Below are positions 1 through 6,237 of a DNA stretch of 8,170 nt, one piece after another. The DNA is from Pseudomonadota bacterium (GTDB lineage Bacteria; Desulfobacterota; Syntrophia; Syntrophales; UBA5619): positions 1-8,170 of the forward strand of contig JAHJXP010000238.1 in assembly GCA_018827585.1 (NCBI GenBank). Direction: 5' to 3'. The position numbers and the translations under genes are program-made. A model generated the notes under the pieces. That model was not told the origin of the DNA. It searched no databases and worked only from the letters and a program-made list of their open reading frames with translations. The stretch's first letter is position 1. Every line of letters begins with the position of its first letter.

Positions 1-1012
1 TGATGATGTCGCCGTCCCGGACGACGTATTCCCTGCCTTCGAGGCGGAGCTTCCCCGCCGCCTTGGCGCCGGCGTTCGTCCCGCCGCAGGCGATGAACTC
101 ATCAAAGCCGATCACCTCTGCCTTGATGAATCCCCGCTCGAAGTCGTTGTGGATCACCCCCGCCGCCCGGGGCGCCTTCGTGCCCGCGGGGACGATCCAG
201 GCCTTGACCTCGTCCTCGCCGACGGTGAAATAGGCTATCCGGCCCAAAAGGCTGAACGCGGCGCGGATGATCCGCCCGAAGGCGGCCTCCGCGATCCCCA
301 GCGAATCGAGAAATTCCTGTCGCTCCCCCGGCGGGAGGGCCATCAGCTCCGCCTCGATGGCGCAGCAGATCCCGATGACCGGGACGGAGAGACCCCCCTC
401 CCGGATGAAGGAATCGGCGTGGGCCGGGTTGTCCTCCGGGGTGTTCACGACGACCAGCTCCGGCCGGATCGTCCAGAAGGAAAAGCTCCTGAGGCCGTGT
501 CTCTCCTCTTCCGTGAGGGCGAGCTCCCGGAGGGGATTCCCCGCTTCGAGTTGCCCCTTCAGGCGGGGGAGGGCCTGGAGATGCAGGTAGTCCTGGGGGG
601 TCATGGGCTTCTTCGCCATCTTCGCGAGGCGCTCCAGGCGGTTCTCAACGATCATCAGATCGGAGAGGATCAACTCGTCCCCGAGCCTCCGGCAGCGGCC
701 GACGATCTCGGCGGCGTCTGCGGCGGTGAAGGCGTCGACGACGTGGAGGAGGCCCCCCGCCCCGGCGAGACTCTGGCGAACGGCGTCCCATGCCTTTTCG
801 CCCACCGCGTTCACGTCGCTGAAGGGAACCTTGGCGGGCGAGACCTTCGCGGGCTTGAAAATCTCCACCAGGCGGTCGAAGCGGGCATCCGGCACGGCGG
901 CCAGGCCGCGGACGCACGTCTCGGCGTGCATCTCCCTGCTTTTGACCCCGGTCATGATCTCGAACAGCGTGCTCTTCCCGCTCTGGGGAAGCCCGATGAT
1001 CCCGATCTCCAT
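1..1012 (-). CDS. Divergent YchF/Obg-like P-loop GTPase paralogue with C-terminal TGS (DUF933) domain, 3' end cut by window
   Basis: The 337 codons in the window start at ATG 1012-1010 and run off the left edge. The P-loop GLPQSGKST is at residues 7-15. The helical insertion common to YchF follows (about 105-175), then a DUF933/TGS domain (about 255-337) with AWIVPAGTKAPRAAGVIHND and a closing VRDGDII. YchF proteins normally end a few residues later, in FRFNV, so only about six codons are missing. Complete length would be near 343 residues, against about 363 for E. coli YchF. An AGGTG Shine-Dalgarno (1024-1020) lies 7 nt before the ATG. In the family, YchF is a cytosolic ATP-preferring enzyme that binds ribosomes. 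This copy is unusual: the usual G3 segment (DIAGLVKGA...GEGLGN) is reduced to SDVNAVGEKAWDAV at 65-78, and the G5-like SAKIE is CCAIE. It is probably a DUF933 paralogue rather than the orthologue, so I give no gene symbol. The family call is firm; the function is not. Confidence 0.88.
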   Translation of the reverse strand, partial: MEIGIIGLPQSGKSTLFEIMTGVKSREMHAETCVRGLAAVPDARFDRLVEIFKPAKVSPAKVPFSDVNAVGEKAWDAVRQSLAGAGGLLHVVDAFTAADAAEIVGRCRRLGDELILSDLMIVENRLERLAKMAKKPMTPQDYLHLQALPRLKGQLEAGNPLRELALTEEERHGLRSFSFWTIRPELVVVNTPEDNPAHADSFIREGGLSVPVIGICCAIEAELMALPPGERQEFLDSLGIAEAAFGRIIRAAFSLLGRIAYFTVGEDEVKAWIVPAGTKAPRAAGVIHNDFERGFIKAEVIGFDEFIACGGTNAGAKAAGKLRLEGREYVVRDGDII

Positions 1013-1019
1013 CGCTTAA

Positions 1020-1024
1020 CACCT
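1020..1024 (-). promoter_or_regulatory. Shine-Dalgarno of the YchF-like gene
   Basis: AGGTG on the minus strand, 7 nt before the ATG at 1012. It fixes the start of the YchF-like gene and lies just outside the terminal repeat of the neighbouring inverted-repeat element. Confidence 0.6.
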
Positions 1025-1025
1025 A

Positions 1026-1210
1026 TGACAAACTCGCGATAAATCTCCAAACCTGTCACTCCGGTGAATCCCGGATCGGGGTCCGGGACAGGCACCGGAG
1101 TCCAGAACTACTTGACAACACTGGATTCCCCCGTATCAGGTACGGGGCAGGCTGCATGTCAAGCACGGAATGACAAAAGAGGCCAAAATCGACTTTTTAC
1201 GAGTTTGTCA
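1026..1210. repeat. MITE/REP-like element with 11-bp perfect terminal inverted repeats and two internal hairpins
   Basis: This element almost fills the gap between dapL and the YchF-like gene. Its ends are perfect 11-bp inverted repeats, tgacaaactcg (1026-1036) and cgagtttgtca (1200-1210). Inside is a second, near-perfect pair: tgtcactccg (1054-1063) and cggaatgaca (1166-1175). There are two strong hairpins. The left has ACTCCGGTG/CACCGGAGT (1058-1066/1093-1101) enclosing CCCGGA/TCCGGG (1070-1075/1082-1087). The right has CCCCGTA/TACGGGG (1129-1135/1141-1147). GTCCAG (1100-1105) and CTGGAT (1121-1126) face each other across the centre. A cacct occurs at both borders (1020-1024, 1209-1213) but overlaps the right repeat by 2 nt, so it is a weak candidate for a target duplication. 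No coding capacity is seen. It resembles dispersed non-autonomous or REP-type elements; copy number cannot be judged from this window. Confidence 0.75.
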
Positions 1211-1221
1211 CCTTTGCACAA

Positions 1222-2385
1222 TTAGAAGGCCTTCTCGATCCGGGCCATCGCCTCCTCGAGACGCGCGTCCGGCACGGTCAGAGAGATACGGATGAACCCC
1301 TCGCCGTACTGGCCGTAGGCGGTCCCCGCCGCGACGACCACGGCCGCCTTCTCGAACAGCAGGTTCGTGAACTCCAGCGACCCCATCCCCTTCGGCGTCG
1401 GGACCCAGAGGTAGAAGGTCCCCTTCGGCGGATTGAAGGAGATGCCGATCCGCTTGAGCGTTGCCAGGACCTTCTCCCGGCGGCGGGCGTAAACGGCGAG
1501 CATCTTCTCGATGTTTCCGGTCTCGTGGCGGAGCGCCTGGATACCCGCGAACTGGATCGCGTTGAAGATCCCGGAGTCGGTGTTCTCCTTCACCTTGCTG
1601 ATCGCCGCGATGAGCTCGGGGTTCCCCGCGGCCATGCCGATCCGCCAGCCCGTCATGTTGTAGGGCTTGGAGAGCGAGTTCAGTTCAATCCCCACCTCCT
1701 TCGCCCCGTCGGCAACAAGGAAGCTCAGCCGCTCCTGGCCGTCAAAGACGACTTCGCTGTAGGGGTTGTCGTAGCAGATCGCGACGTCGCTTGCCTTCGC
1801 GAAGGCAACGAGGCGGTCGAAGAACTCCCGCGTCGCGCAGGCGCCGGTTGGGTTGTTCGGATAGTTCAGGAACATCCCCGTGGCCTTCTCCACGACCTCC
1901 GAAGGGATCTCCTCGAAGAGGGGAAGATAATCGTTCTCGGGGCGGATCGGGACGTTGTACGGGACCCCGCCCCCCATCAGAATGCTTGCCCGGTAGGCCG
2001 GGTAGCCCGGATCGGTCATCAGGACGACGTCGCCGGGATTGATCCGGGCCATGACGAAGTGGTGGCAGCCTTCCTTGGAGCCGATCAGGCCCAATATCTC
2101 CGTCGCGGGGTCGAGCGTCACACCGTAGCGGGTCTCGTACCAGTGGGCGATCTCCCGGCGGAAGGCGAGCATCCCCTTCTCCTCGTCAGTCGGGTAGCGG
2201 TGGTTCTCCGGGTCGCGAGCGGTCCGGCAGAGCTCCGCAATGATCGAATCCGGGGTCGGCTCGACCGGGTCCCCGATCGCGAGGCTGATGACGTCCACGC
2301 CGTCGGCCTTGGCCCTGGCGATCTTCTTTCTCAACTCCATGAACAGGTAGGGCGGTATCTTCGTCAAACGATCGGCAATCTGCAC
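1222..2385 (-). CDS. dapL: LL-diaminopimelate aminotransferase DapL, PLP-dependent
   Basis: A 387-residue fold-type I aminotransferase. It transfers an amino group from glutamate to tetrahydrodipicolinate, giving LL-2,6-diaminopimelate in one step and bypassing the succinylase or acetylase branches (family knowledge). Visible landmarks are AIGDPVEPTP (36-45), GSKEG (102-106, phosphate-binding loop), NYPNNPTG (174-181), CYDNPYSE (204-211), the PLP lysine K240 in SLSKPYNMTGWRIG, and R366 in FIRISLT, which binds the substrate carboxylate. Length and motifs fit the 'direct' DapL family rather than the plant-type one. The start is GTG at 2385, with AGGAG 7 nt upstream; an ATG at 2389 is out of frame. 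It begins 25 nt after the dapF stop on the same strand, so the two are almost surely co-transcribed, and the neighbour supports DapL over a general aspartate or alanine aminotransferase. The gene is intact. Confidence 0.88.
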   Translation of the reverse strand: MQIADRLTKIPPYLFMELRKKIARAKADGVDVISLAIGDPVEPTPDSIIAELCRTARDPENHRYPTDEEKGMLAFRREIAHWYETRYGVTLDPATEILGLIGSKEGCHHFVMARINPGDVVLMTDPGYPAYRASILMGGGVPYNVPIRPENDYLPLFEEIPSEVVEKATGMFLNYPNNPTGACATREFFDRLVAFAKASDVAICYDNPYSEVVFDGQERLSFLVADGAKEVGIELNSLSKPYNMTGWRIGMAAGNPELIAAISKVKENTDSGIFNAIQFAGIQALRHETGNIEKMLAVYARRREKVLATLKRIGISFNPPKGTFYLWVPTPKGMGSLEFTNLLFEKAAVVVAAGTAYGQYGEGFIRISLTVPDARLEEAMARIEKAF

Positions 2386-2392
2386 GCATCTT

Positions 2393-2397
2393 CTCCT
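2393..2397 (-). promoter_or_regulatory. Shine-Dalgarno deciding the GTG start of dapL
   Basis: AGGAG on the minus strand, 7 nt before GTG at 2385. The only nearby ATG (2389-2387) is 3 nt from the SD and in another frame, where the reading is a 67-codon shadow. The GTG is therefore the real start. Confidence 0.7.
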
Positions 2398-2410
2398 TTC
2401 AGAAATTTCC

Positions 2411-3235
2411 TCACATACTCTTCCAGGCCTCGTCCCACAGCGATCCCTGATAAATCACTCTGACCTTCCCTTCCAGGTACACTTTCGTGAAGCCGTCCCT
2501 GGTCATCTCAAAATGGATCCGGAGGGTCTCGCCGCTCTGCACCCGGACGTCCACCGGAGATTCCACGAGCCCCTTGCGAGCGGCGATCAGGGCCGAGGCG
2601 ACCGAGCCGGTCCCGCAGGCGAGGGTCTCGTCCTCCACGCCGCGCTCGTAGGTCCGGACGCGGAGCGTATGCATATCGGCGACGGCCGCGAAATTGGCGT
2701 TTGTCCCGGCGGGCCGGTAGTGTTCGTGGTAGCGGATCGCCCGGCCGGTCCCGAAGACATCGAAGTCGTCCGGATCACGGACGAAATGGACGACGTGGGG
2801 GACGCCGGTGTTGATGCTGTGGACGAAGAGCGTCTCGTTCTTAATCCGGATCCGGTCGTCCAGGACAAGGGCGCGAGGATCGGTCAAGCGGAGCTTGACC
2901 ACGTCCCCCCGGACCTCGGCGTCGATGATACCGGCCACGGTCTCGAAGGAGACCTTTTCCCCGGCGATCCCCTTGAGGAAGGCGAAGCGGGCCGCGCACC
3001 GGCCGCCGTTCCCGCACATCTCCACCTCGGAGCCGTCGGCATTGAAGAACCGCCACCGGAAATCGACCCGGTCTGATTGCTCGACAATGATCAGACCGTC
3101 CGCACCAACGGAGACCTTCCGCGCGCAGACCTTCTTCACGAAGGCAACGACGTCCCCCACAGCCAGCGACCCGTCCCGGTTGTCGATCAGGATGAAGTCG
3201 TTGCCGCTCCCGCTCATCTTGTAGAATTCGATCAT
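2411..3235 (-). CDS. dapF: Diaminopimelate epimerase DapF
   Basis: A 274-residue cytosolic, PLP-independent racemase that interconverts LL- and meso-diaminopimelate, the last step before lysine decarboxylation or incorporation into peptidoglycan. The two catalytic cysteines are in place: C74 in NADGSEVEMCGNGGRC (65-80) and C207 in ETLACGTGSVASA (203-215). The N-terminal signature MSGSGNDFILID (7-18) and the substrate-contacting PAGTNANFA (175-183) and YERG (196-199) are also present. The length is normal for the family. Translation starts at ATG 3235, behind GAGGAAAAGG. It is the first gene of a probable dapF-dapL operon and has its own promoter candidate at 3289-3260, downstream of the tctC stub. 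No lesions are seen. Confidence 0.95.
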   Translation of the reverse strand: MIEFYKMSGSGNDFILIDNRDGSLAVGDVVAFVKKVCARKVSVGADGLIIVEQSDRVDFRWRFFNADGSEVEMCGNGGRCAARFAFLKGIAGEKVSFETVAGIIDAEVRGDVVKLRLTDPRALVLDDRIRIKNETLFVHSINTGVPHVVHFVRDPDDFDVFGTGRAIRYHEHYRPAGTNANFAAVADMHTLRVRTYERGVEDETLACGTGSVASALIAARKGLVESPVDVRVQSGETLRIHFEMTRDGFTKVYLEGKVRVIYQGSLWDEAWKSM

Positions 3236-3259
3236 GACCTTTTCCTCAATTTCAGGCCG

Positions 3260-3289
3260 ATTTTGCCATGAAGCGGCTCAGAATGCCAA
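3260..3289 (-). promoter_or_regulatory. Candidate sigma70-type promoter for dapF-dapL
   Basis: On the minus strand TTGGCA (3289-3284, 5 of 6 consensus bases) is separated by 18 nt from CAAAAT (3265-3260, 4 of 6). The start point would fall about 7 nt downstream, giving a leader of under 25 nt before the dapF ATG at 3235. The transporter genes upstream are broken, so an independent promoter here makes sense. This is a pattern match only. Confidence 0.45.
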
Positions 3290-3487
3290 CATTTTTTCCC
3301 GGCAGCGGCCGAACGCAACCGGATCGCAGCGGTCGCCGGACCGCGCCCGATCCTCATCCGCATGAAGCCTAAGATGCCGAAGGGCGACGTGAGGCAGATC
3401 TCGAACGACACCCCCAGCATGTTCCGTTACATTATTTCGCCCTTACTCGAAAAGGACTCCGTGACCTGGATGGGACGGGTGGGATAG
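3272..3487 (+). other. Open plus-strand reading frame with coding-like codon bias; possible gene remnant, unrecognised
   Basis: Between the stop TGA (3269-3271) and TAG (3485-3487) one plus-strand frame is open; its in-frame ATG is at 3362 (41 codons). From about 3302 to 3460 most codons end in G or C, as in the window's real GC-rich genes. The reading around RPILIRMKPKMPKGDVRQIS looks protein-like. The end (VTWMGRVG) lies exactly antisense to the conserved TctC segment YPTRPIQV, so any genuine homology must stop before about 3460. No Shine-Dalgarno is evident before 3362. I do not recognise the family. It may be a fragment left at the rearrangement joint, or chance. A hairpin-forming palindrome (GGATCG 3321-3326 with CGATCC 3348-3353, CGGTC/GACCG inside) lies within it. 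Confidence 0.22.
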
Positions 3488-3582
3488 GGATCGGCCGCCA
3501 GGGCCTGACCCGTCGCCAGACCGGTTGCCGCCAGACATAACATCGCCAGTACCGCCAAACGCATTCTTTTTGAGCCCATCAT
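3427..3582 (-). pseudogene. Truncated TctC-type (Bug family) tricarboxylate-binding protein: signal peptide plus first strand only
   Basis: This 51-codon stub begins at ATG 3582 (or 3579) behind a good GGGAGG Shine-Dalgarno (3593-3588). It has a textbook signal peptide: the basic KRMR, a hydrophobic run around LAVLAMLCLAATGLATG, and cleavage probably after QALA. Mature TctC/Bug proteins typically open with YPTRPIQV followed by a variant of the PFxxGG loop. Here ADPYPTRPIQV is intact, the next residues read TESFSSKGEIM, and then a TAA follows. The family is about 320 residues long, so more than 80 percent is missing, and the sequence past 3427 shows no TctC homology that I can see. It follows the tctA remnant by 41 nt on the same strand, as in TTT operons, except that tctB is absent. 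Non-functional as a transporter component. Confidence 0.75.
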
Positions 3583-3623
3583 TATTTCCTCCCTTGTGTA
3601 TAGGTCTTCTCCAGCAAAGGGCG

Positions 3624-5034
3624 TCAGCCGCCCTTTTCCACCTCGGTCAAACGATCGCGCCAATCCTTCTTCTTAAAGATAAGGGGTTTGAGCCCCAGCA
3701 GAATCATCAGCAGCGCCACCCCCATGAAGGTGGCTGAGATCGGCCTCTCGACGAAAATCACGTACGTTCCGCCGGACATGGCCAGCGCCTGGCGGAAGCT
3801 GAACTCGATGATCGGCGCCAGCACCACGCCCAGCCCCAGCGGCGCCGTTTCAAAATCCAATTTCCGGAACAGGTATCCCAAAAGGCCCATCACGCTCATG
3901 ATGGTCACGTCGATCGTGCTCGAATTGACCGCATAGACGCCCACCACGCAAAACAGCAGGATGATCGGGTAGAGGATGCGGTAGGGAATGCGCAGGAAAT
4001 TGACGAAGATGCCCACCATCGGCAGGTTGAGGAGCAGCAGCACCAGATTGCCGACATACATGCTCGCGATCAGGCCCCAGAAGACCTCCGGCTGCTCCTT
4101 GATGAACAAGGGGCCCGGGGGTGATCCCGTGCACCATGAGCGCGGCCAGCAGAACGGCGGGGATGGGACCCGTCGGGACGCCCAGCGCCAGCAGGGGAAC
4201 CAGGGCGCCTTCGCTGGCGGCGTTGTTCGCCGATTCGGGACCGGCCACCCCCTCGATCGCCCCCTTTCCGAACCGCTCCGGGTGCTTGGAAATCCTCCGC
4301 TCCATCGCGTACGACACGAAGGTCGAGATGATATGGGCCGATCCCGGAATGATGCCGATCAGAAACCCCAGGACCGTCCCCCGGCCGATCGGCCCGATGG
4401 AATCCTTGAATTCCTCCCGCGAGGGGAGCAGATCGCGCAGGCGGGGCTTCAACACCTCGCGGATATCCTGGCTGCCCGCGGTGGCCAGGATATCCGATAT
4501 CCCGAAAAGGCCCACCGCCACGGGGACGAGGCCGATCCCGTCGCCCAGGGCCGTCACGCCGTAGGAGAACCGGAAATAACCCGACATCTGATCGATGCCG
4601 ATCATGCCGGCCATCAGGCCCAGGCAGATCATCGCGAGGTTCTTGACGATCGACCCGCCCGTCATGTAGCTCAGGACCACGAGACCGCACACCAGCAGGC
4701 AGAAATACTCGGGCGGACCGAAGCCGAGGGCGAAAGTGGCCAGGGTCGGGGCCAGAAACATGAGCCCGATGACGCTCACCGTGCCGGCGATGAACGAGCC
4801 GATGGCCGCGATGGCCAGGGCGGGTCCGGCGCGGCCTTTACGCGCCATGGCATAGCCGTCGATGCAGGTCATGACCGAGGCCGCCTCGCCGGGGATGCGC
4901 ATCAGGATCGAGGTGGTCGACCCGCCGTACATGGCGCCGTAGTAGATGCCCGCCAGCAGGATGATCGCCGAGGTCGGCTGCAGCCCGGAGATAGACACGG
5001 AAAACCTGGGGCTGGGCGACGACCTCCTGGCCAA
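3624..5034 (-). pseudogene. TctA-type large membrane subunit of a tripartite tricarboxylate transporter; 5'-truncated and frameshifted
   Basis: Two overlapping minus-strand frames together make most of a TctA permease, the 12-TM-class subunit that works with TctB and periplasmic TctC to import tri- or dicarboxylates. The first frame (5034 to about 4108) holds the TctA signature LAGIYYGAMYGGSTTSIL, then IPGEAASVMTCIDGYAMARK, AGPALAIAAIGSFIAGT, and later GPESANNAASEGALVPLLAL and HGITPGPL. The second frame (4109-3624) continues exactly with FIKEQPEVFWGLIASMYVGN and further membrane segments, and ends in a charged tail and TGA. One extra nucleotide at about 4108-4109 separates the two. At the 5' side, homology starts only around GLQPTSA (near 4990); the first 40-60 residues of a normal TctA, including the LPGLGP region, are missing. 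The sequence upstream is directly the end of the QueG-like gene (stop 5046). No convincing start codon or RBS is seen; 5034 is a TTG. Together the parts give about 469 residues against about 500. Confidence 0.8.
4107..4110 (-). other. Frameshift site in the tctA remnant
   Basis: The minus strand reads ...GGGCCCCTTGTTCATC.... The conserved TctA reading PGPLFIKEQ needs CCCCTGTTCATC, so one extra T is present. It follows a GC-rich GGGCCC run, so a sequencing or assembly slip is possible. The 5' truncation and missing tctB are independent of it. Confidence 0.75.
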
Positions 5035-5045
5035 CAGGCGGTAGC

Positions 5046-5930
5046 CTACCCGGCCCGCCCAGGGACAGGGATCTTCGCTTCGCAGGGCACGCCGGTCTGG
5101 CAGAGGCCGCAGGCGGTCGTTTCAAAACCGAACTGCGGCTTGATGTATGTCGCCGCGACTTCGCGGATGTAGCGGTGGCATTTTTCCTTGTCATGCCCCG
5201 CCTCTTTTGTAATCGCGCCCGCCGGGCACCGCTGCGCGCATTTGCCGCAGCTGCCGTTGAAGTGAAAGAGGCAGTAAGCGCGGTGATCTTCGTACGGCCG
5301 CTCCGTAGGCGGAACGGAAATCCTGGCCACGACCGAGCTGCAGCGCATCGCCTTTCCCCGGGGCGTGATCAGGCCGTCGCACAGCCCGAACGTCCCCAGG
5401 CCGGAGGCGTACGCCGCATGCCGCTCCGACCAGGAGGAGGCGAAACCGTAGCGGTCGGATTTCTCCCACTGCCAGCGGGGCGAGTTCATGGGCGCCACCG
5501 TCTTATGCCCGGCCTCCCGGAGGGCTGCCGCCACATGGTCGCGAAGCTTTACGTTGAAGTCTTCCCCGTATTTGCGCGACCGCGCCCACCTCTCGGCGGG
5601 CAGGGTCTTTTCCCCGGCGTTGTCGAGCCGGGTCCTCTCCGTCTGCGGCAGGACCCAACTAATCACGGTCAATTCGTCAGGGGCAACCTCGATATCTGGA
5701 AACGTCGAGGCAAATATCTCCGGCGGGGTCCACAAGAACGGGCCGATGTCTTCTTTGAACTTCCGGTACAGAGGATCGCCGCCGCGGGAAAAACCGACCA
5801 GCGGTTCCGCCCACGCCGGTTCATGACCGCCATCGAGATGAAGATCATTCTCTTTGGACGCCGTATATTTACAGATCCGTCCCCGGATCCACGCCGCCGC
5901 GTCGGTGATTTCGCCCTGCATTTCCGTCAT
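5046..5930 (-). CDS. QueG-like protein with double [4Fe-4S] cluster domain (epoxyqueuosine reductase-related)
   Basis: A 294-residue protein starting at ATG 5930, with AGGGAGG 6 nt upstream. The first 200 residues resemble the N-terminal domain of epoxyqueuosine reductase/reductive-dehalogenase-like proteins, ending in GLGTFGLCDGLITPRGKAMR (177-196). The C-terminal third carries two clusters: C220 with C228GKC231AQRC235P for one set and C251, C274GLC277, C283 for the other. QueG itself has CxxCxxCxxxCP; here the first of those positions is Asn225, and C220 seven residues upstream of C228 is the likely substitute. It has no HEAT-repeat C-terminus, no signal peptide and no TM segment, so it is a soluble cytoplasmic redox protein. 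Genuine QueG reduces epoxyqueuosine in tRNA using cobalamin; I do not infer that activity here. It diverges from the AOR-like gene, which suggests an electron-transfer or accessory role beside the tungsten enzyme. The remnant tctA begins within 12 nt of its stop. Confidence 0.75.
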   Translation of the reverse strand: MTEMQGEITDAAAWIRGRICKYTASKENDLHLDGGHEPAWAEPLVGFSRGGDPLYRKFKEDIGPFLWTPPEIFASTFPDIEVAPDELTVISWVLPQTERTRLDNAGEKTLPAERWARSRKYGEDFNVKLRDHVAAALREAGHKTVAPMNSPRWQWEKSDRYGFASSWSERHAAYASGLGTFGLCDGLITPRGKAMRCSSVVARISVPPTERPYEDHRAYCLFHFNGSCGKCAQRCPAGAITKEAGHDKEKCHRYIREVAATYIKPQFGFETTACGLCQTGVPCEAKIPVPGRAG

Positions 5931-5936
5931 GATTCG

Positions 5937-5943
5937 CCTCCCT
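5937..5943 (-). promoter_or_regulatory. Shine-Dalgarno deciding the QueG-like start
   Basis: AGGGAGG on the minus strand, 6 nt before ATG 5930. The open frame extends 52 codons further upstream to 6086, but that extension has no such site, has no family resemblance and would swallow the promoter region, so 5930 is preferred. Confidence 0.75.
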
Positions 5944-6009
5944 GATCGTTTGCGAACGCCATAATAAACGCCCCCTGACCGCCCTTCACTGCACCCATCC
6001 GGCGCCATT

Positions 6010-6037
6010 GTTATACCTAACGGATAAGGCAAAGCAA
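6010..6037 (-). promoter_or_regulatory. Candidate promoter for the QueG-like gene
   Basis: On the minus strand TTGCTT (6037-6032) and TATAAC (6015-6010, 5 of 6 consensus bases) are separated by 16 nt. This lies about 80 nt upstream of the ATG at 5930. The -10 box is good and the -35 box poor. Confidence 0.35.
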
Positions 6038-6224
6038 GTACTTTTATCGGGTCCAAAGCCCCTGAACCGCCCGGCTTCCGGCACACCCTTCACAAGGGCC
6101 ATTGAAGTTCCCCCGGAAAATGTGCTAACAGGATTAAACAAGTTCGGGGTTTTACACAAGGAGAAGGCCTGCCAGCTTCACGCGGAACACTGTTCGTGAC
6201 GGCAAAATGAACCGACTTTTTGTT

Positions 6225-6232
6225 AAGGAGGT
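6225..6232 (+). promoter_or_regulatory. Shine-Dalgarno of the AOR-like gene
   Basis: AAGGAGGT, a near-perfect match to the 16S anti-SD complement, 5 nt before ATG 6238. It indicates efficient translation and fixes the start, which also agrees with the usual AOR N-terminus. Confidence 0.85.
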
Positions 6233-6237
6233 AGAGT

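Larger units (their letters stand above)
5931..6237. promoter_or_regulatory. Divergent intergenic region between the QueG-like gene and the AOR-like gene
   Basis: This 307-bp region contains no credible gene. It must carry the promoters of both divergent genes. It holds a minus-strand promoter candidate (6037-6010) and a short palindrome gaacactgttc (6185-6195), 29 nt before the AOR Shine-Dalgarno, that could be an operator half-site pair but is short enough to be chance. I found no convincing sigma54 (GG-N10-GC) or sigma70 pair on the plus strand. Confidence 0.5.

Noticed and set aside
149..1042. Long plus-strand open frame antisense to the YchF-like gene
   Set aside because: It is a low-complexity reading rich in Gly, Arg, Pro and Asp, typical of GC-rich antisense. 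The opposite strand carries an unmistakable P-loop and TGS protein.
1109..1140. TTGACA...TATCAG on the plus strand inside the repeat element, considered as a promoter
   Set aside because: The -10 box matches only 4 of 6, the spacer is 16, and it would point antisense into dapL. Both boxes fall in palindromic arms, so the match is probably incidental.
1525..2463. Long plus-strand open frame antisense to dapL
   Set aside because: The opposite strand shows the complete DapL motif set. This reading has no recognisable domain and no RBS.
2513..3076. Plus-strand open frame antisense to dapF
   Set aside because: Shadow of dapF, whose two catalytic cysteine motifs are intact on the minus strand.
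3321..3353. Hairpin considered as an intrinsic terminator between tctC and dapF
   Set aside because: The stem is interrupted (CAG/CGCC internal loop) and no T-run follows on either strand.
3988..5172. 394-codon plus-strand open frame across the tctA remnant
   Set aside because: Arg/Gly/Asp/His-rich antisense shadow. It crosses the tctA frameshift and the QueG-like stop, as an artefact would.
5931..6086. Upstream extension of the QueG-like frame (52 codons)
   Set aside because: No RBS at the upper start and no family resemblance, whereas ATG 5930 has AGGGAGG at the right distance.
6008..6199. 63-codon plus-strand frame in the divergent intergenic region
   Set aside because: TTG start, no Shine-Dalgarno, no coding bias, and it overlaps the likely promoter.
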